Shown in pieces: positions 1 through 11,437 of a DNA stretch of 64,000 bases (positions within the stretch are counted from its first letter, which is position 1; every line of letters begins with the position of its first letter). The notes below the pieces were generated by a model. It saw nothing but the letters and a program-made list of their open reading frames with translations, did not search any database and was not told the DNA's origin. Source of the stretch: Lates calcarifer. Its lineage: Eukaryota; Chordata; Actinopteri; Centropomidae. The position numbers and the translations under genes are program-made. The stretch is taken from contig NC_066848.1 of assembly GCF_001640805.2 (NCBI RefSeq), positions 21,217,582 through 21,281,581 of the forward strand, written 5' to 3'.

Positions 1-555
1 TGGGGTTTTCATCAAGGTTGAATGAAAAGCCAAGCAATTTCTGTAAACATGTAACCTTTCACTAACAGAAGATACAGTTGATAAGAATAGCCACTCCTCT
101 TACTCAGCCTGCATAAACTCTAAGTGGCAAAACAGTTATAGACAAAGAAACATGCAGTATGTCCAACTGACCATCTGAAAACCAAGTATGAACGATGTGT
201 AATGTTTCTGCTGGACACTCGAGAAGAACAGAATGACTCAAATTTGACAATTTTACAAAAATACTACACTTTGACAGATTCCTTGATTATTTTCTATTCT
301 GTCACAGTTACTCTAAAATATCAAAATCAGTTCAAATCAATTTGGAATAAATGAGAAACAGCCAGTGCAATTGCAGAACTGTGCTTCCTTTTTATCTAGA
401 ATGGTTAGTCTTAATACCTGATCATGAGTCACATCACCATTTAAATACTCCCGACAGTTTTGAGTGAATGTTGAGTGAAAACTGAAACTGAACTTGCATG
501 ATGTATTCTGACTTTCCGAGAATAATTAAAGCCAAACCTTTGTCTTGATTCTCAC
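1..555. other. Intron sequence of TM9SF2 (window edge)
   Basis: This stretch follows the donor of the exon ending at 556 and should be the next TM9SF2 intron. I looked on the minus strand for the following conserved exons (the CSEAT and CAEDY motifs of the family) and did not see them. It is AT-rich, with no recognisable repeat. Confidence 0.6.
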
Positions 556-707
556 CAGATGGAGTTTAGTATGAAGAACAGCTGAATAAAAATACATCCA
601 AAAGGCAGAATTCCTCCCATTACAATACCAGGAAGAGGCTTTGTGTAGAATGACTGCTCTGGGATTTGACGAGGAATCTGATTGGTCCGCACTGGGTGCT
701 CAATACC
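556..707 (-). CDS. TM9SF2: TM9SF2 exon 14
   Basis: Carries [20 protein letters not shown], then a membrane span ([17 protein letters not shown]) and NSIW. Acceptor AG at 708-709. Donor reads TG|GTGAGA, leaving phase 2 for an exon outside the window. Confidence 0.93.
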
Positions 708-1265
708 CTTAAACAATTAGTCAAAGCAGAGAGAGAGAGAGAGAGACAAACATGCAGACAGGTACAGCCTGAAAAGGTCACTTGAAAAAGACTATTACAC
801 ATATACTACACATACAGTGCATTCGTACAGTACTCAGACCTCTGCATTTTTCCCATTATGTTAAGTTGCAGCCCAATGCTAATATTAAAAAAATCTTTTT
901 CTCCCTCATCAATCTACACTCTATACCACATAACAGCAAGTTTCTCCCATCTCAACACAGGATCTCTGGAGTTCACTCAGTGTGACCATCAGGTTCTTGG
1001 TTAGAGGCCAGCTTGAGAAGAGTCCTGGTTGTTCTAAGCTTCTTCCATGTACAATTTATGGAGATCACTGTGCTCTTGGGAACCTTGAATGCAGCAGAAA
1101 TGTATTGTAGTCTTCCCCAGATCTGTGCCTCGACACAATCCTGTCTCTGAGCTCTGCAGACTTCAGTCAAGATGTAGAAACATCTCAAAGATGATCCAGA
1201 GCATCACAGTAAAGGGTCTAAATACTTATGTCAATGATGATTTTTCAGTTTTTCCTTTTAAAGAA

Positions 1266-1296
<31 letters not shown>

Positions 1297-4200
1297 TCTA
1301 AATTTGTGTTTGGCTTTGTCATTATGTGGTACTAAAAAATTTGATTTTTTTTATTTTAGCATAAGGTTGCAACATTACAAAATATGAAAAAAGTCTGAGT
1401 CTGAATACTTTCTGAATGCACTGGACATGAGTGTTAATGTGAATCATAGTATAGCATCTTTACATTCTTGTTGTTACTTGAATTAGTTTAGAGGGAGGAA
1501 ATATGAAATCACCAGAATTACACAGCACATGACAACAACACAGTGCTTGACTGAACTACAGCATCTGCCAGATATTTGACTATTGTATGCTGTAATATTG
1601 TATTTTCACATTTGGTTCTTTTGTTTCTAGAGCAGTTACTGTACTTACCTGATGCCATTACCACTGGCATAAAATCTATACAAGCAATTACAGAATGTAT
1701 TGGGCATGACTGGATGCAAAGTATGTGTGTTTGCATTTACTTACTGCTTTCTTGAAGCCAAAGTATGCTCCTATGAAGGTAAGTGGGACTGAGATACAGA
1801 ACCAAAGAGCCAAAATGGCTACCAGGGTCCCAAAGGGCATGGCTGCTGAAGACCCTTCACCCCACAGAATCAAGTTCATCACAAAGAAATCTGCAAACAC
1901 CACCCTAAGTAGAGACAGAGACGATGATAGATGAGGGAGTGTGTGTAGGATCAACTGGCTGTGTCTTTCTCATGCAATAAACTGTATTGTGGCCATTAGT
2001 ATGTTCATTATTTGAGCGAGCGCTAACATTCTTACCCAGGGCAGAGGAAGGCTGTCAACAAAACATTGGTCTTCCACTTCTCTCCTCCAAAAGCTGGTAA
2101 TTTGCAAACACAAAGAACAAGAGGAACAGAATTTTAAGAATTCCATTTAAACTGAAAGCTGTCATGTTCTAAGATTTGATAGAATTTACTGTTTACATTT
2201 ATACACAAGTAAAAGTCTACAGTTCCTGTAGAGGCTGCAGCGTTTATGAGGAGTTTTATTTTGAGCATGAACGTGCTCAGCATATTAATCACTTTTAATA
2301 CTGTTACAAATATAAATAATAATATCAATTGACTTGATGTGTTGCGTCTGTTCAAAGAAAACAGCAATTTATTTCCTTCAGCATTTAACTGTCAGAATAA
2401 TCAACAGAACACTGGATTATAAAATAATCTGTAGATGTGGGCCTACCTGGAATGTTTTTTCTTCTTTTCCTCCAACATTAAACACTTCCCTGTTTCTTTC
2501 TCACTTACATTTGTAGAGGCGGGCAGCCACATATCCAGCCGGAGTTCCCAGAAGAACCCAGAGAACAACAGCACATGTCATCAGAGCCCCACGGTTCGCC
2601 GGAGAGAGGAACCCAAGACAGGCAAAGACTGGAGAGGGGGGGAGTCTACTTTATTACATGCAGTTTCTAGGGTTTAGATTTCAGGTAGATGGTTTTGATA
2701 ATATGGTTAATTTGGGATGTTCATAACCTCCTTACTGCCCTGCTGGACTCCATTATAAATTGTGTCAAGTGCTTAGGCTGAGTCCCACATTTCGGCAATT
2801 GAATTTGCATGAAAGCAAAAAACTCTATCAGGCGACATAAAGTGTACTAGCCTGGCATCTATGACTGTTTTTTAATTCTCTTAAATAATCATTAAGTTGG
2901 TGAAGACTTACAAAGGGTAACAAAAGTCATAATGAAAATCTGGGTTCCAGAGCCGAGAAAAACTGACAGCAGCATCCCCTTCCTGGGAGGTCGGAAAACA
3001 TCTCCATGAACCAACTTCCATCCAAACTCTTCCTGAGCATCCTCCTGGAGAACAGGACAGATGAGCAGATATGATGAGGGTAACACATCTTGGCTCCTTA
3101 TGTCCTCTAGAAGCAGCTGTGTCAGTGCTACAGCAGTCTTGTGTGACTATGTTTCATGCGATAGTGAAGAAAACTGAGGTAAAATTAATTCATAATTGCT
3201 GTAACTATGAACTAACAGCTATAGACGATGTTCTGTCAACAGCTGCATCTCAACTCTAAAGTGTTCCTACCAGCCACACAGAGAGACACTCACCACAGAG
3301 TCCATCTGATTGTATCTGGCAATGTCTTTATGCAGAGTCCTCAGCATGATCATTGCTACCATCCCAGACAGGAACAGCACAATCACCAACGAGTTCATTA
3401 TGCTGGGGGGAAGACAGCCATTCAGACAGATCATTGTTACACATTAACTGTTGTGTGAGTATTTTGATGCTGACTGTGTCTGTGCATGGAAACATCAGGT
3501 CAGCTGAGACACACCTGGGTCGAGCAGTGCTTGGACTAAATCATTATGACACTATGGGACAGAAATAATTAACCATGATAATGATGACTGCTGTTTTATC
3601 TCTGCCCCAAACTATGAGCCTGCTGTCATTGAAAACTGCCCCTCGGGAACTCCTGTGGGATGATGGGACTGTTACACTGTGCTATTGTAACTGTCAGTTA
3701 TACACTAGAAACATGTGCAACTGAACCAAATATATTTGTAAAATGTACAGTAATAATTACACAAAATTTGTTGAATAGTTATTACCTGACAGGTATGGTC
3801 AATGTGTGCATCATTAGAGGCTAACTTTCTGTACCCCTATGTTCACTTTTGGGGGTCCCCCCCTGATAAAAGGGGGTCTCCTGCTTTCACTTCTCCCCTT
3901 TTGGGGAGTGACACGGTCATAGAAATTTCTGTTGTTTAGCCTGTTTGGTTGTTAGCTTACTCACTAGTTTAAAACTTAATGTGTAATACGCTAACATCAT
4001 TTTGTCATTTAATTTGTGTAGGGGTGAGCTTTTATAATGACTGGCCAGAGAATTTTGTCATTTACTTCATTCTGTCAGGTATGTTTTTGGTGTTTTAACG
4101 TATTGTACTGCAATTTACGCCCTTTTGTTGTTGTGCTACATGGAAGAAGGGCAAACTTATATATGACAGAGAATTTAGTCATTTACTTTACAGAGAACAG

Positions 4201-7200
4201 CTCCAGAGATATCCATGGTGTGGGCCTTTTCAATGTAACACAACACAGGACACCACTGGTTACACTATAATGGTCAGTGCTAGACAGAAGAAAACCATCC
4301 AACCACTCCATTAGGAGTGCAGAGAAGACAAGAGGAATCAGCTGCACTTCATACACTGATGTTGTTTCAAATTCAGTGGAGTTTGCTCCGCCCTGACTTC
4401 AAGTGCATATGTTAGATATGAAGAGTGCTCAAACTGAATGCATACAGCTTAGAAGATCTTACATAAATCCATGATAATGATGACTGCTGTGTTATCTCTG
4501 CTCCTCCAGTCCTCTATAGGACAGGGGTTCTGTCCTCTAGAGGGGCAGTTTTCAGTGACAGTAGGTTCATAGTTTGGGCAAGAGATAAAACAGCAGTCAT
4601 TATCATCACTAATCATGTCACTGTTAACACTGAACAATCTGCTGAACGATCTTACTTGATCCCCACAAAAAGTGTCAATGACTTTCTGGTGTTAATGACC
4701 TTATGTAAGTATCTCAGTGTGTCTGTGTGCATTTTAATCTTACCTGAACCACTGAATGTTGGTATGAGGCATTGACTCCAGGATGTAGTCCCATCTAGAT
4801 GCCCATCGAATACTCTTGTCTTCCTACACACACACACACACACACATACGCAATCAGAGAATCATATGCATTAAATCATCTGTTGAGAGACGTTTTAACA
4901 GCAGAGCATCAGCAGTGACATCACAGGCTCAGGGTTGCATGCAGCTGTTTATGCTTCCACTGGCCTAATGACATTACTCTACTTTGCTGTGGGTGACTGG
5001 TATTTCCCTAGGCTACACTGGGGTTGCCTTGTCTTGTCTATGCTGGTTTGGTATAGTACTGCACCCCAGTGGGAGAAGTGTGCAGCAGAGTGTGTGGTGA
5101 TACCATTGCAGCGACGTACTGCAGTCCCACATGGTGTGCTGCGTGCCTGCTCAACACATCTGAGTAACTGTGCTCTGTAATCTTCTGATGACTTTATTTG
5201 GTGAAATCACACTCATATAAACCTCTCTGCTATCACTCAAACCTCTTTATATTTTGCTTGTCTTTCCAATTTTATTCCCTGTTCTTCAACTAGCTATATA
5301 AAGTTTGCCAGTGAGACAGAATAAAACACATGCATAAACACACATTAAACACACAGAGAAGATACTATTGTACTAACCACAAAGTTGACAGAGTAGGTGT
5401 ATGGGATCTTAAACACTCCTGTGTATTTGTTTTTCAGGAACTTTGGCCCTCCAGCACAATCAGGGTTGTCATCATTAGGGTTTTCATAGCTGGACAGAGA
5501 AAAAGAGAGAGAGAGACAACGGAAAACGTTTTAATATCAAAGTAAGACACAATTAATCTAACTGCATATTGAGATCTGAACCCAGTGCAAGCAGAACCCA
5601 TATCATGACAACACCAAGTAATACACACTATTCTGTGGAGGGGATGGTTTTCACACCAGGTTGACTGGCATCACAGCTCTTTTAGCATCCATATAAAAAG
5701 TTCTACAGTTGGACCAAAGGTGAAAATACCGCCAAAAAGAAACTAAGTTTAAAAAAAAAAAAAAAAAAAAACTAGCATAAATAAAACTGAGTCGAATTTA
5801 ATCTACATCTTAACTAGATATCTCCATATCAGCCAAAGTGCCAGTCATTACCTTTTGGGTTCAATCTTGGCAGCAACCAATCGCGCTCCGAGTTGTTCAT
5901 GCTCAACAATGTGGTAGTGGATGGTAATGTCCACATGGTTAAAGATGTAAAAAGCATCCTTTTCCTTAAAATTAGACTGGAAAACAAAACCAAGACACAA
6001 AAGTTCAAATCAGAGATAGAATAAAATATCATTCTTACTATAGTTACAGCTTAGCGTAGGATATGACACTCTCTGACTTTGGGGACTGAGAGCAATACTA
6101 GTAACAAAAGAGACATTGTGGCAGACAGTGATGCATGCTGCTGACCTGCTTCTCCCTACTTCTACTCCCAAGCAAATCTGACCCACACGCACTGAATTTA
6201 TTAAGATTAAATCCATCAGGATCAGCTGGTTGTTTAAAACACAAAAAAACTAATGTTATGACAGTTGTTTGAAAGATGCTACACTCACATAAAAGTCTTC
6301 AGTGCAGCTGAAAACCCTGATGTTACAGTGGCTGCCCACAGTGTCAACATATCACTGATGAGAACGTAAACTCGCTGTCTGCACATTTTCTGTACGGAAC
6401 TCAATCACATGAATTAATGGCCTTTTGTGAATATGGTCACGTTCATGTTCAATATCTGGCTTAAGTATACTTTTGTCCTTTTCAGTTTAACAGTTGGATA
6501 CCTTAGAGTATCCACTGATCGACTGAATGGAATCCTTCTTATAAGTCTAAGGAAAGCTGGAGCTATGTGTTACTTATTACACACAGTTTGAGACATTCAA
6601 GCACAAATATTTGTGCAAATTCAAATTTTCTGTGAAAGAAGGCTTTGTATGCATTTGTGTGACCTACTCACATTGACCACGCAGGCATCTTTGGCTCGAC
6701 CTCCTTCTGTGACATAACAGCCAATAGGAAAACCAGGATTACAGAACTTCTGTCCATCTTCAACATCATAGCACCACGTGACTGGCATGTTATCCACAAT
6801 CCTACAACAAAAAGTCATTGTTGGCATCATTTTCCAAGTGACCACTCCTGTAGTGCTGACACTGACTGACACTCAACATTTAATTGTTCCAAATGGAATA
6901 AATGTGACAATTTGTGAACAAGGGCAAGTGATAATAATTAAATTCTCATAAATTGAAATAACAATTCCTTTTTGGACAAGTCCTAGTTGGGTATTTTTAG
7001 AATCCTCTTTTATATGAATTCAATAGAAAGCTGCAGAATTTTAAGGGCCCAAAATAAAAGCTGCTGCATGTGTAAGCCTGTATGCATGTAGTCACATTTT
7101 CCTTCACTTTATGATGTGTGCATATCAGTGAATCATACATACCAGTGATGCTGGTAGTTGAGTAACATGCCTTTCTTGAGGAAGTCCAGTTTGGCCTTAT

Positions 7201-10200
7201 CTGATGGGCTGCTGGTGTCGTAGGTTCTGGTACACACCTTCTGACACACTGCGGGTTTCTTAAACTCAAACTGACACACAGGACACACCATTAGTATATG
7301 AGTGCTTTGCCACTGCAATAGTTGTCTTTTGTTTGTTTTGCATCTTTGTCTCTGTACAAATTTTACAATAAAACATTTCAAAACAAGTTGACACAGAAAA
7401 TGAAGTAGACTTCAGCATGTCAAATTCAAAAACCTTCCCTTGCCCATGAAAACGCAACGTAAAACACAGACCAACTTTTAAGCTCCATCTGGGTAAATCA
7501 GAAGTTTATATATCCCTACCATTCCTTCCTGTTTGTCAAATAATAACAGCAGCATCAGCTCAGACATACACCTGAGATTTGTTAACTCAGCACAAAGACT
7601 TAGTGTAGCAGGGACAACTTTCAGCCAAGCTCTATCAAATTGAAAAAATATTTTCCACTACTGCAATCAGAACATGACTTTGTCCAAACACAATCTGCCA
7701 CATATTTACATGTTTAAGTAATGACGCTGAGGCTCCTGCAGTGAACCTCTCTCAGCTGTAGGCCTTTGTACTTCAAGTACAGTGAGTGTATAAAGCATCC
7801 AAGTGGAATTTTTCCACTTACAGAGAGATCAGATCAAAACTGATATTCATTCATTCTCATGTAACTGCTAATTTCCCTTAATGTTTGACTGACCTTTCTT
7901 TATCAAACTTATTCAGTCAGTCATTAGATTGCTTAGCATTTATTACTCAATTTGATTACTATATTAACAGTGCTTAATTAAATAGACTCTGTCAAACCTA
8001 TCAATCACCTATTAGCCTATCAATATTCTAGTCACAATTCACAATCTAGTCACAACATTATACTGTTTATTAATATCACTGAGGTGACACTCCCATTCAA
8101 TCTATTTATTCAGTGGGTGTTTACCCTGTAAACATCTTCATCCATCAGTATACATAGTTTTCAGTGCATGTGGCACACATACAGCTGTCCAACTGCACAG
8201 CACATTTCAATCTGAAGACGCTTTGTTCAGCCTCTTCTGCTGGTTTATCATTTGTGAATACTCTGTAATGGAGCTTCTATTGTCATTATGTGCATGTAGA
8301 CAAAGCAGTGAGTATCTGCTCACTGAATTTTCCCTACAATTTGACAGGTAGCCTTTCAACTCAAGTCCTCACAAGTCTTTTACAGTGATGACATGCTGGA
8401 TAACCCTTTCTAAAAATGTTAGAAATGTATTCAAATATTTCTATGTGTAATTTGTTGTGATTAATGTGGTAACTTTTTCTTCTTTCTTCAAAATGTGTCT
8501 TTCAACATTGTGTTGTGTAAATGTATTTATCTGCATGACTGACCATGACGTCAGCATGACATCAAATCTGTGACCAAGTATGTCTTACCTTTATCATGTT
8601 ATCTATTTGCCTGATGAAGATCTGATGAAGTGTTGCATGGTAAGTCTAATAAAGGTCTGGGGCCCTGATCCAGTGTCCAGATACTCTGCTTTATTAAGTC
8701 TACGTTTCTGTGCCTGCCTAAATATAGGATTGTATCTGTAAACGGTTACCCTATGTGTCTATTTTGTGTCTGTAAACCACTAGAATACCTTCATTCATTC
8801 CACCACAACCCTTGTACCTTGTACGGCGAGGGTTCAATTCTCTCCCCAAAAAGAACCTGGCCCAAATTCTCTGATGGACGTTTCATTGTTTTTTCTGAAC
8901 AGAAGTCAAACCTGCACAAGAAGGAAGAGACGGTTCAGAGTACATTAAACTGCGCGATACCTGTATTCTCCATTACACACTGTATTCAGTTACTTGGTAT
9001 CTGGGCCTAGAGTTTACTCTTTACATCCTGTGACTCCATTTATAAACCTCAAAAAAATTCTGATGACTCCAGCAACTGGAAACATGTAAATTATTTTAAA
9101 ATGCAAGATGCTAAATTGATCCATGTATAAATCTAAAACTCCTTTTTGAGGAAAATAACAATTACCTTCTCTTTGAAGGTGGTGTTTTGTTGTTGCTGGT
9201 GGTGGTCGTGTTGTTTTGTTTTTAGCATTTTATGTAAAATGAGACCATGGACTCATCCATGAATTCATTCACATCCAATTATACACACAATTATGATGTT
9301 CATAACCTGAATTTATTATATCTGATTAAATTCAACTTGATGTAAATAAAGCCATAATAAAGGAGTATTCTTGATTTTGAACACCTTTAGGTGCATTTCA
9401 ATTTAATACTTTCCACAAACAAAGAATTCTCTAATTATCTACTTTTAACCAAAAGGAAACTGATATAGTTTTTGAATTTAACTGATAAAATAACTGAATA
9501 TCTACCTACAAAGCCTGTACTATGAAGTGAGGAGCAAGTTATGTTAGGTTGGTTAACGCAGTGTTATCCTATACAAGTACCACCCTACACCTGGACCCAA
9601 TCAATACTGGCACAGGGATCGCAAGAGGTTCAATGCGCAGGATAAGGAAATTACTCTTTACTCCCTATGCATTTATTTTTGTGTTTGCATTCTCTCTCTC
9701 CTGAAAGGGTAAAGGAAAAAGAGATGATACAGACACACTGATCAAAATCAAGTCAAGTCAAGTCAAGTTTATTTATATAGCGCCAATTCACAACGGAAGT
9801 TATCTCGAGGCACTGTACATATAGAGCAGGTCTAGACCGTACTCTTTTAAGTGTGGACACTGAGCTGCCATCAGCATCAGAGGTGACATGTTGACTATAA
9901 CTCAAGTATCCTAAAAATGTTCCCATATTTTACGTGTCCCTACATCTCCTATTAGAAATTATGATCCCAGGCAGGTTATGCAGCCTGAAGGAATGAGACA
10001 AACGTTCAGTGCTACTTACGCAGTATATTCATATGGTAGAACAGACTCCACTGAATCCAGCCTGTTTACAAACAGCTCAATGGTTGACTAGAAGAAAACA
10101 CAGCAGACAGACACATATCAGGAAGATAAGATACTCCTTTATTAGTCCCACAACGGGAAAATATAGTCAGACTTTTCATGTTGTCAGATACTGATTGGTT

Positions 10201-11188
10201 GGTATCTGGTGTGTGTAATTTGGTTGAACTGACCCCTTTAAATATTTTTAATTTTTTTATATATTTTTTTAATATTTAAAAAGATTCATGAAAAAGTCCA
10301 AGGAGATAAATTCTTATTCTGGGAGCTAACATGCCACAGTTCCTCTGTTAGAAGGATTAGAAGGACTCTGAAGAGACTGAAATGTGCACAGAGTAAACCA
10401 GTGTGTGAAGCAGCTGACTTTCCATCATCAGACACAAAAAGCAAACTCTATATGAAAGACATATACAATAATTACCACATTTATGTAGAGCTTTAGCCTT
10501 ACTTACATTTTTTCTGGTGTTGAGCTGAAGCTTCTTATTCTGTTCTAGTTCTTTATATCTGACATTGTTGAATATCACTTTTTGCTGTCGCTGTAACTGA
10601 ATTCACCCATCACTGTTTCATATCATATTAATCTCTTCATTCACTTCATTCAGATGAGACTTATAACTAACAACTCCTCTGTCACATGATCCAGTAGCTG
10701 GGTCAGTAATCTCAGAGTGAACAGAACCAGCTGATAACCAGCTTCGTGACACGACTAAACAAACAGCCGAGAATCCTTAACAGACTCGAGTCTGTCAATA
10801 CCTGTTCTGAGTTTGATAACCAGACTAACGAAGTTACTTCGAGGTGTTTACACAGCTAGCTTGCGTTCCGCTTAGCACAGTATTCGTGAACGTTAGCCGT
10901 GCTGTTTGTTGTAGCTAACGTTAGCTGGCTCACATTACAGCTGTTTATAAAGCCTGAGCTAACCTAACGCATTCCAGTAGTTCCCATCTGTTCGTATACC
11001 AGGTGCACTCTGTATTAGTCATTTCAGTTACTTTGTGGTCGTTCAGGTGACCTGTGACATGTCATGTTTACCTTACAATCTGGAACTTGGTCTTTCCCCG
11101 GCTCACAGAAGCTGACTGGCGCCAGACCCGGGAGATAGAAGCCGGCCGCTCGGGCCAGGAGCGCAGCTCCAAGCAGCCACAGCAGCAT
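556..11188 (-). CDS. TM9SF2: TM9SF2, transmembrane 9 superfamily member 2 (14 exons, 3' end outside window)
   Basis: TM9SF2 is a nonaspanin: a large lumenal N-terminal domain followed by nine membrane spans, resident in endosome/Golgi membranes and linked in mammals to Golgi glycosylation. Exons in transcript order: 11072-11188, 10020-10087, 8818-8911, 7143-7270, 6672-6801, 5852-5976, 5378-5489, 4744-4823, 3294-3402, 2912-3044, 2509-2628, 2036-2093, 1745-1904, 556-707. Together they give 1586 nt (about 528 codons of a usual ~660), with phases consistent across all 13 junctions and no internal stop. The start is the ATG at 11188, followed by a hydrophobic signal peptide and the family motif FYLPGLAPV. 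The choice of TM9SF2 over TM9SF4 rests on [36 protein letters not shown] and the [15 protein letters not shown] segment, recalled from the human protein. The remaining roughly 130 codons lie left of position 1. Confidence 0.96.
708..1744. other. TM9SF2 intron 13
   Basis: A 1.04-kb intron. Most of it is the deleted Tc1-like element at 815-1423. A short GA run lies near 726-745. Otherwise unremarkable. Confidence 0.8.
815..1423 (-). mobile_element. Internally deleted Tc1-like DNA transposon
   Basis: The left end begins CAGTGCATTCGTACAGTACT just after TA. The right end, read in reverse, begins CAGTGCATTCAGAAAGTATT, so both terminal inverted repeats remain. On the minus strand at about 990-1190 a broken transposase N-terminal region is readable (KVPKSTV, then a degraded WKK). 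The centre and most of the transposase are gone and a run of about 25 A sits at 1272-1296. Non-autonomous and old. Confidence 0.82.
1745..1904 (-). CDS. TM9SF2: TM9SF2 exon 13
   Basis: Encodes [19 protein letters not shown] and the span [20 protein letters not shown], then AYFGFKKA. Acceptor AG at 1905-1906, donor GCA|GTAAGT. Confidence 0.96.
2036..2093 (-). CDS. TM9SF2: TM9SF2 exon 12
   Basis: Short 58-nt exon encoding [20 protein letters not shown] between membrane spans. Donor GG|GTAAGA. Confidence 0.93.
2509..2628 (-). CDS. TM9SF2: TM9SF2 exon 11
   Basis: Encodes [20 protein letters not shown] and a following span ending [10 protein letters not shown]. Acceptor AG at 2629-2630, donor T|GTAAGT. 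Confidence 0.94.
2912..3044 (-). CDS. TM9SF2: TM9SF2 exon 10
   Basis: Encodes the hallmark [16 protein letters not shown] and the span [20 protein letters not shown]. Acceptor AG at 3045-3046, donor T|GTAAGT. Confidence 0.96.
3294..3402 (-). CDS. TM9SF2: TM9SF2 exon 9
   Basis: Encodes the first membrane span ([18 protein letters not shown]) and [15 protein letters not shown], the start of the cytosolic loop. Donor GTG|GTGAGT. Confidence 0.94.
3570..3660. repeat. Half copy of a fold-back (MITE-like) repeat
   Basis: This stretch matches the reverse complement of about 4545-4625 (shared landmarks GATGACTGCTGTTTTATCTC, AAACTATGA and GAAAACTGCCCC). It is therefore one arm of the palindromic element at 4466-4615. 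It lies in TM9SF2 intron 8. Confidence 0.7.
4466..4615. repeat. Fold-back palindrome, MITE-like
   Basis: The left arm (GATAATGATGACTGCTGT at about 4473) is answered by its reverse complement (ACAGCAGTCATTATCATC at about 4590), with a GC-richer centre. The length of about 150 bp and a second partial copy at 3570-3660 suggest a small non-autonomous element. I cannot name the family. Confidence 0.68.
4744..4823 (-). CDS. TM9SF2: TM9SF2 exon 8
   Basis: Encodes [20 protein letters not shown] and TNIQWF, just before the first membrane span. Its acceptor is unusual: the intron ends in an alternating TG tract (plus-strand CA at 4826-4846) then TAG, instead of a pyrimidine tract. Confidence 0.93.
4826..4848. 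repeat. (CA)n microsatellite abutting a splice acceptor
   Basis: Ten or so CA units directly upstream (minus strand) of TM9SF2 exon 8. Confidence 0.9.
5066..5150. repeat. Dispersed repeat copy (also at 19521-19570 and 54505-54620)
   Basis: Shares the frame CCCAGTGGGAGAAG...GTGCAGCAGAG...GTGTGG and GCAGCGACGTACTGCA with 54505-54570 at roughly four of five bases. A shorter match lies reversed at 19521-19570. Family unknown. It lies in TM9SF2 intron 7. Confidence 0.6.
5378..5489 (-). CDS. TM9SF2: TM9SF2 exon 7
   Basis: Lumenal-domain exon encoding [16 protein letters not shown] and [11 protein letters not shown]. Phase 2 in, phase 0 out. Donor GTG|GTTAGT. Confidence 0.92.
5852..5976 (-). CDS. 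TM9SF2: TM9SF2 exon 6
   Basis: Encodes [19 protein letters not shown] and [12 protein letters not shown] of the lumenal domain. Donor AG|GTAATG. A poly-A run lies just outside at about 5751-5770. Confidence 0.94.
6672..6801 (-). CDS. TM9SF2: TM9SF2 exon 5
   Basis: Encodes [28 protein letters not shown] and KDACVVN. The cysteines are family-conserved. Acceptor TAG at 6802-6804, donor AAT|GTGAGT. Confidence 0.96.
7143..7270 (-). CDS. TM9SF2: TM9SF2 exon 4
   Basis: Encodes [12 protein letters not shown] and [16 protein letters not shown]. Phase 0 in, 2 out. Donor TG|GTATGT. Confidence 0.95.
7271..8817. other. TM9SF2 intron 3
   Basis: 1.55 kb of AT-rich intron. The part near 8580-8690 (CTGATGAAGATCTGATGAAG followed by AATAAAGGTC) looks like the tail of an old interspersed repeat, but I cannot assign it. 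Confidence 0.5.
8818..8911 (-). CDS. TM9SF2: TM9SF2 exon 3
   Basis: Encodes [20 protein letters not shown] then [11 protein letters not shown], matching the family order. Donor AAG|GTACAA is weak. Phase 2 in, 0 out. Confidence 0.93.
8912..10019. other. TM9SF2 intron 2
   Basis: 1.1 kb. Contains the repeat tail at 9750-9850. The rest is AT-rich with no coding potential that I can support. Confidence 0.6.
9750..9850 (+). repeat. Fish interspersed-repeat tail (short subtelomere-like GTCAA repeats plus conserved core)
   Basis: Tandem GTCAA units lead into TTTATTTATATAGCGCCAAT and GGTCTAGACCGTACTCTTTT, the common 3'-end module of several teleost retroelements. A diverged copy lies at 33010-33125 and a reversed one at about 27340-27420. 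Confidence 0.7.
10020..10087 (-). CDS. TM9SF2: TM9SF2 exon 2
   Basis: 68-nt exon encoding [20 protein letters not shown] and YTA. Donor GC|GTAAGT. The phase matches exons 1 and 3. Confidence 0.94.
11072..11188 (-). CDS. TM9SF2: TM9SF2 exon 1 (start codon, signal peptide)
   Basis: The ATG at 11188-11186 opens [16 protein letters not shown], a typical cleavable signal peptide, then [17 protein letters not shown] and a donor AAG|GTAAAC. This start fits because the mature family N-terminus (FYLPG) follows at once. The surrounding DNA is GC-richer than the rest of the window, as expected for a promoter-proximal exon. Confidence 0.93.
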
Positions 11189-11370
11189 ATTCAACCCGAC
11201 CAGTCTTCACTTAAGATGTACACGGTTACCTTGCTCCTCTTCGCGGTCCACTCTGCATCTGACACCCACGGCACACAGCCACCTGCATCCGGTTCTGCAA
11301 CTGGCAGACACGTCACAACCGGAAGTCCCGCTTCGTGAAGCGGAGCATTGTGGGATCATACACCGATAGG
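11189..11370 (-). promoter_or_regulatory. Probable TM9SF2 promoter / 5' UTR
   Basis: GC-richer stretch directly upstream of the start codon. It holds an ETS-type core ACCGGAAGT (11318-11326), a CRE/E-box-like CACGTCAC around 11309-11316, and GCATTGTGGGA (11345-11355), which resembles a ZNF143/THAP11-type element. No TATA box is evident. This looks like a housekeeping promoter; the transcription start is inferred, not seen. Confidence 0.55.
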
Positions 11371-11377
11371 CATAGCT

Positions 11378-11379
<2 letters not shown>

Positions 11380-11421
<42 letters not shown>

Positions 11422-11437
11422 GCAGCAGCAGCAGCAG
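11380..11437. repeat. (AAT)n followed by (GCA)n
   Basis: About thirteen AAT/ATA units, then five or six GCA units, just upstream of the TM9SF2 promoter. Confidence 0.9.

Noticed and set aside
6294..6350. A short open stretch on the minus strand before a GTGAGT-like site, reading [12 protein letters not shown]
   Set aside because: It lies between two TM9SF2 exons whose phases already match, and the peptide has no counterpart in the family.
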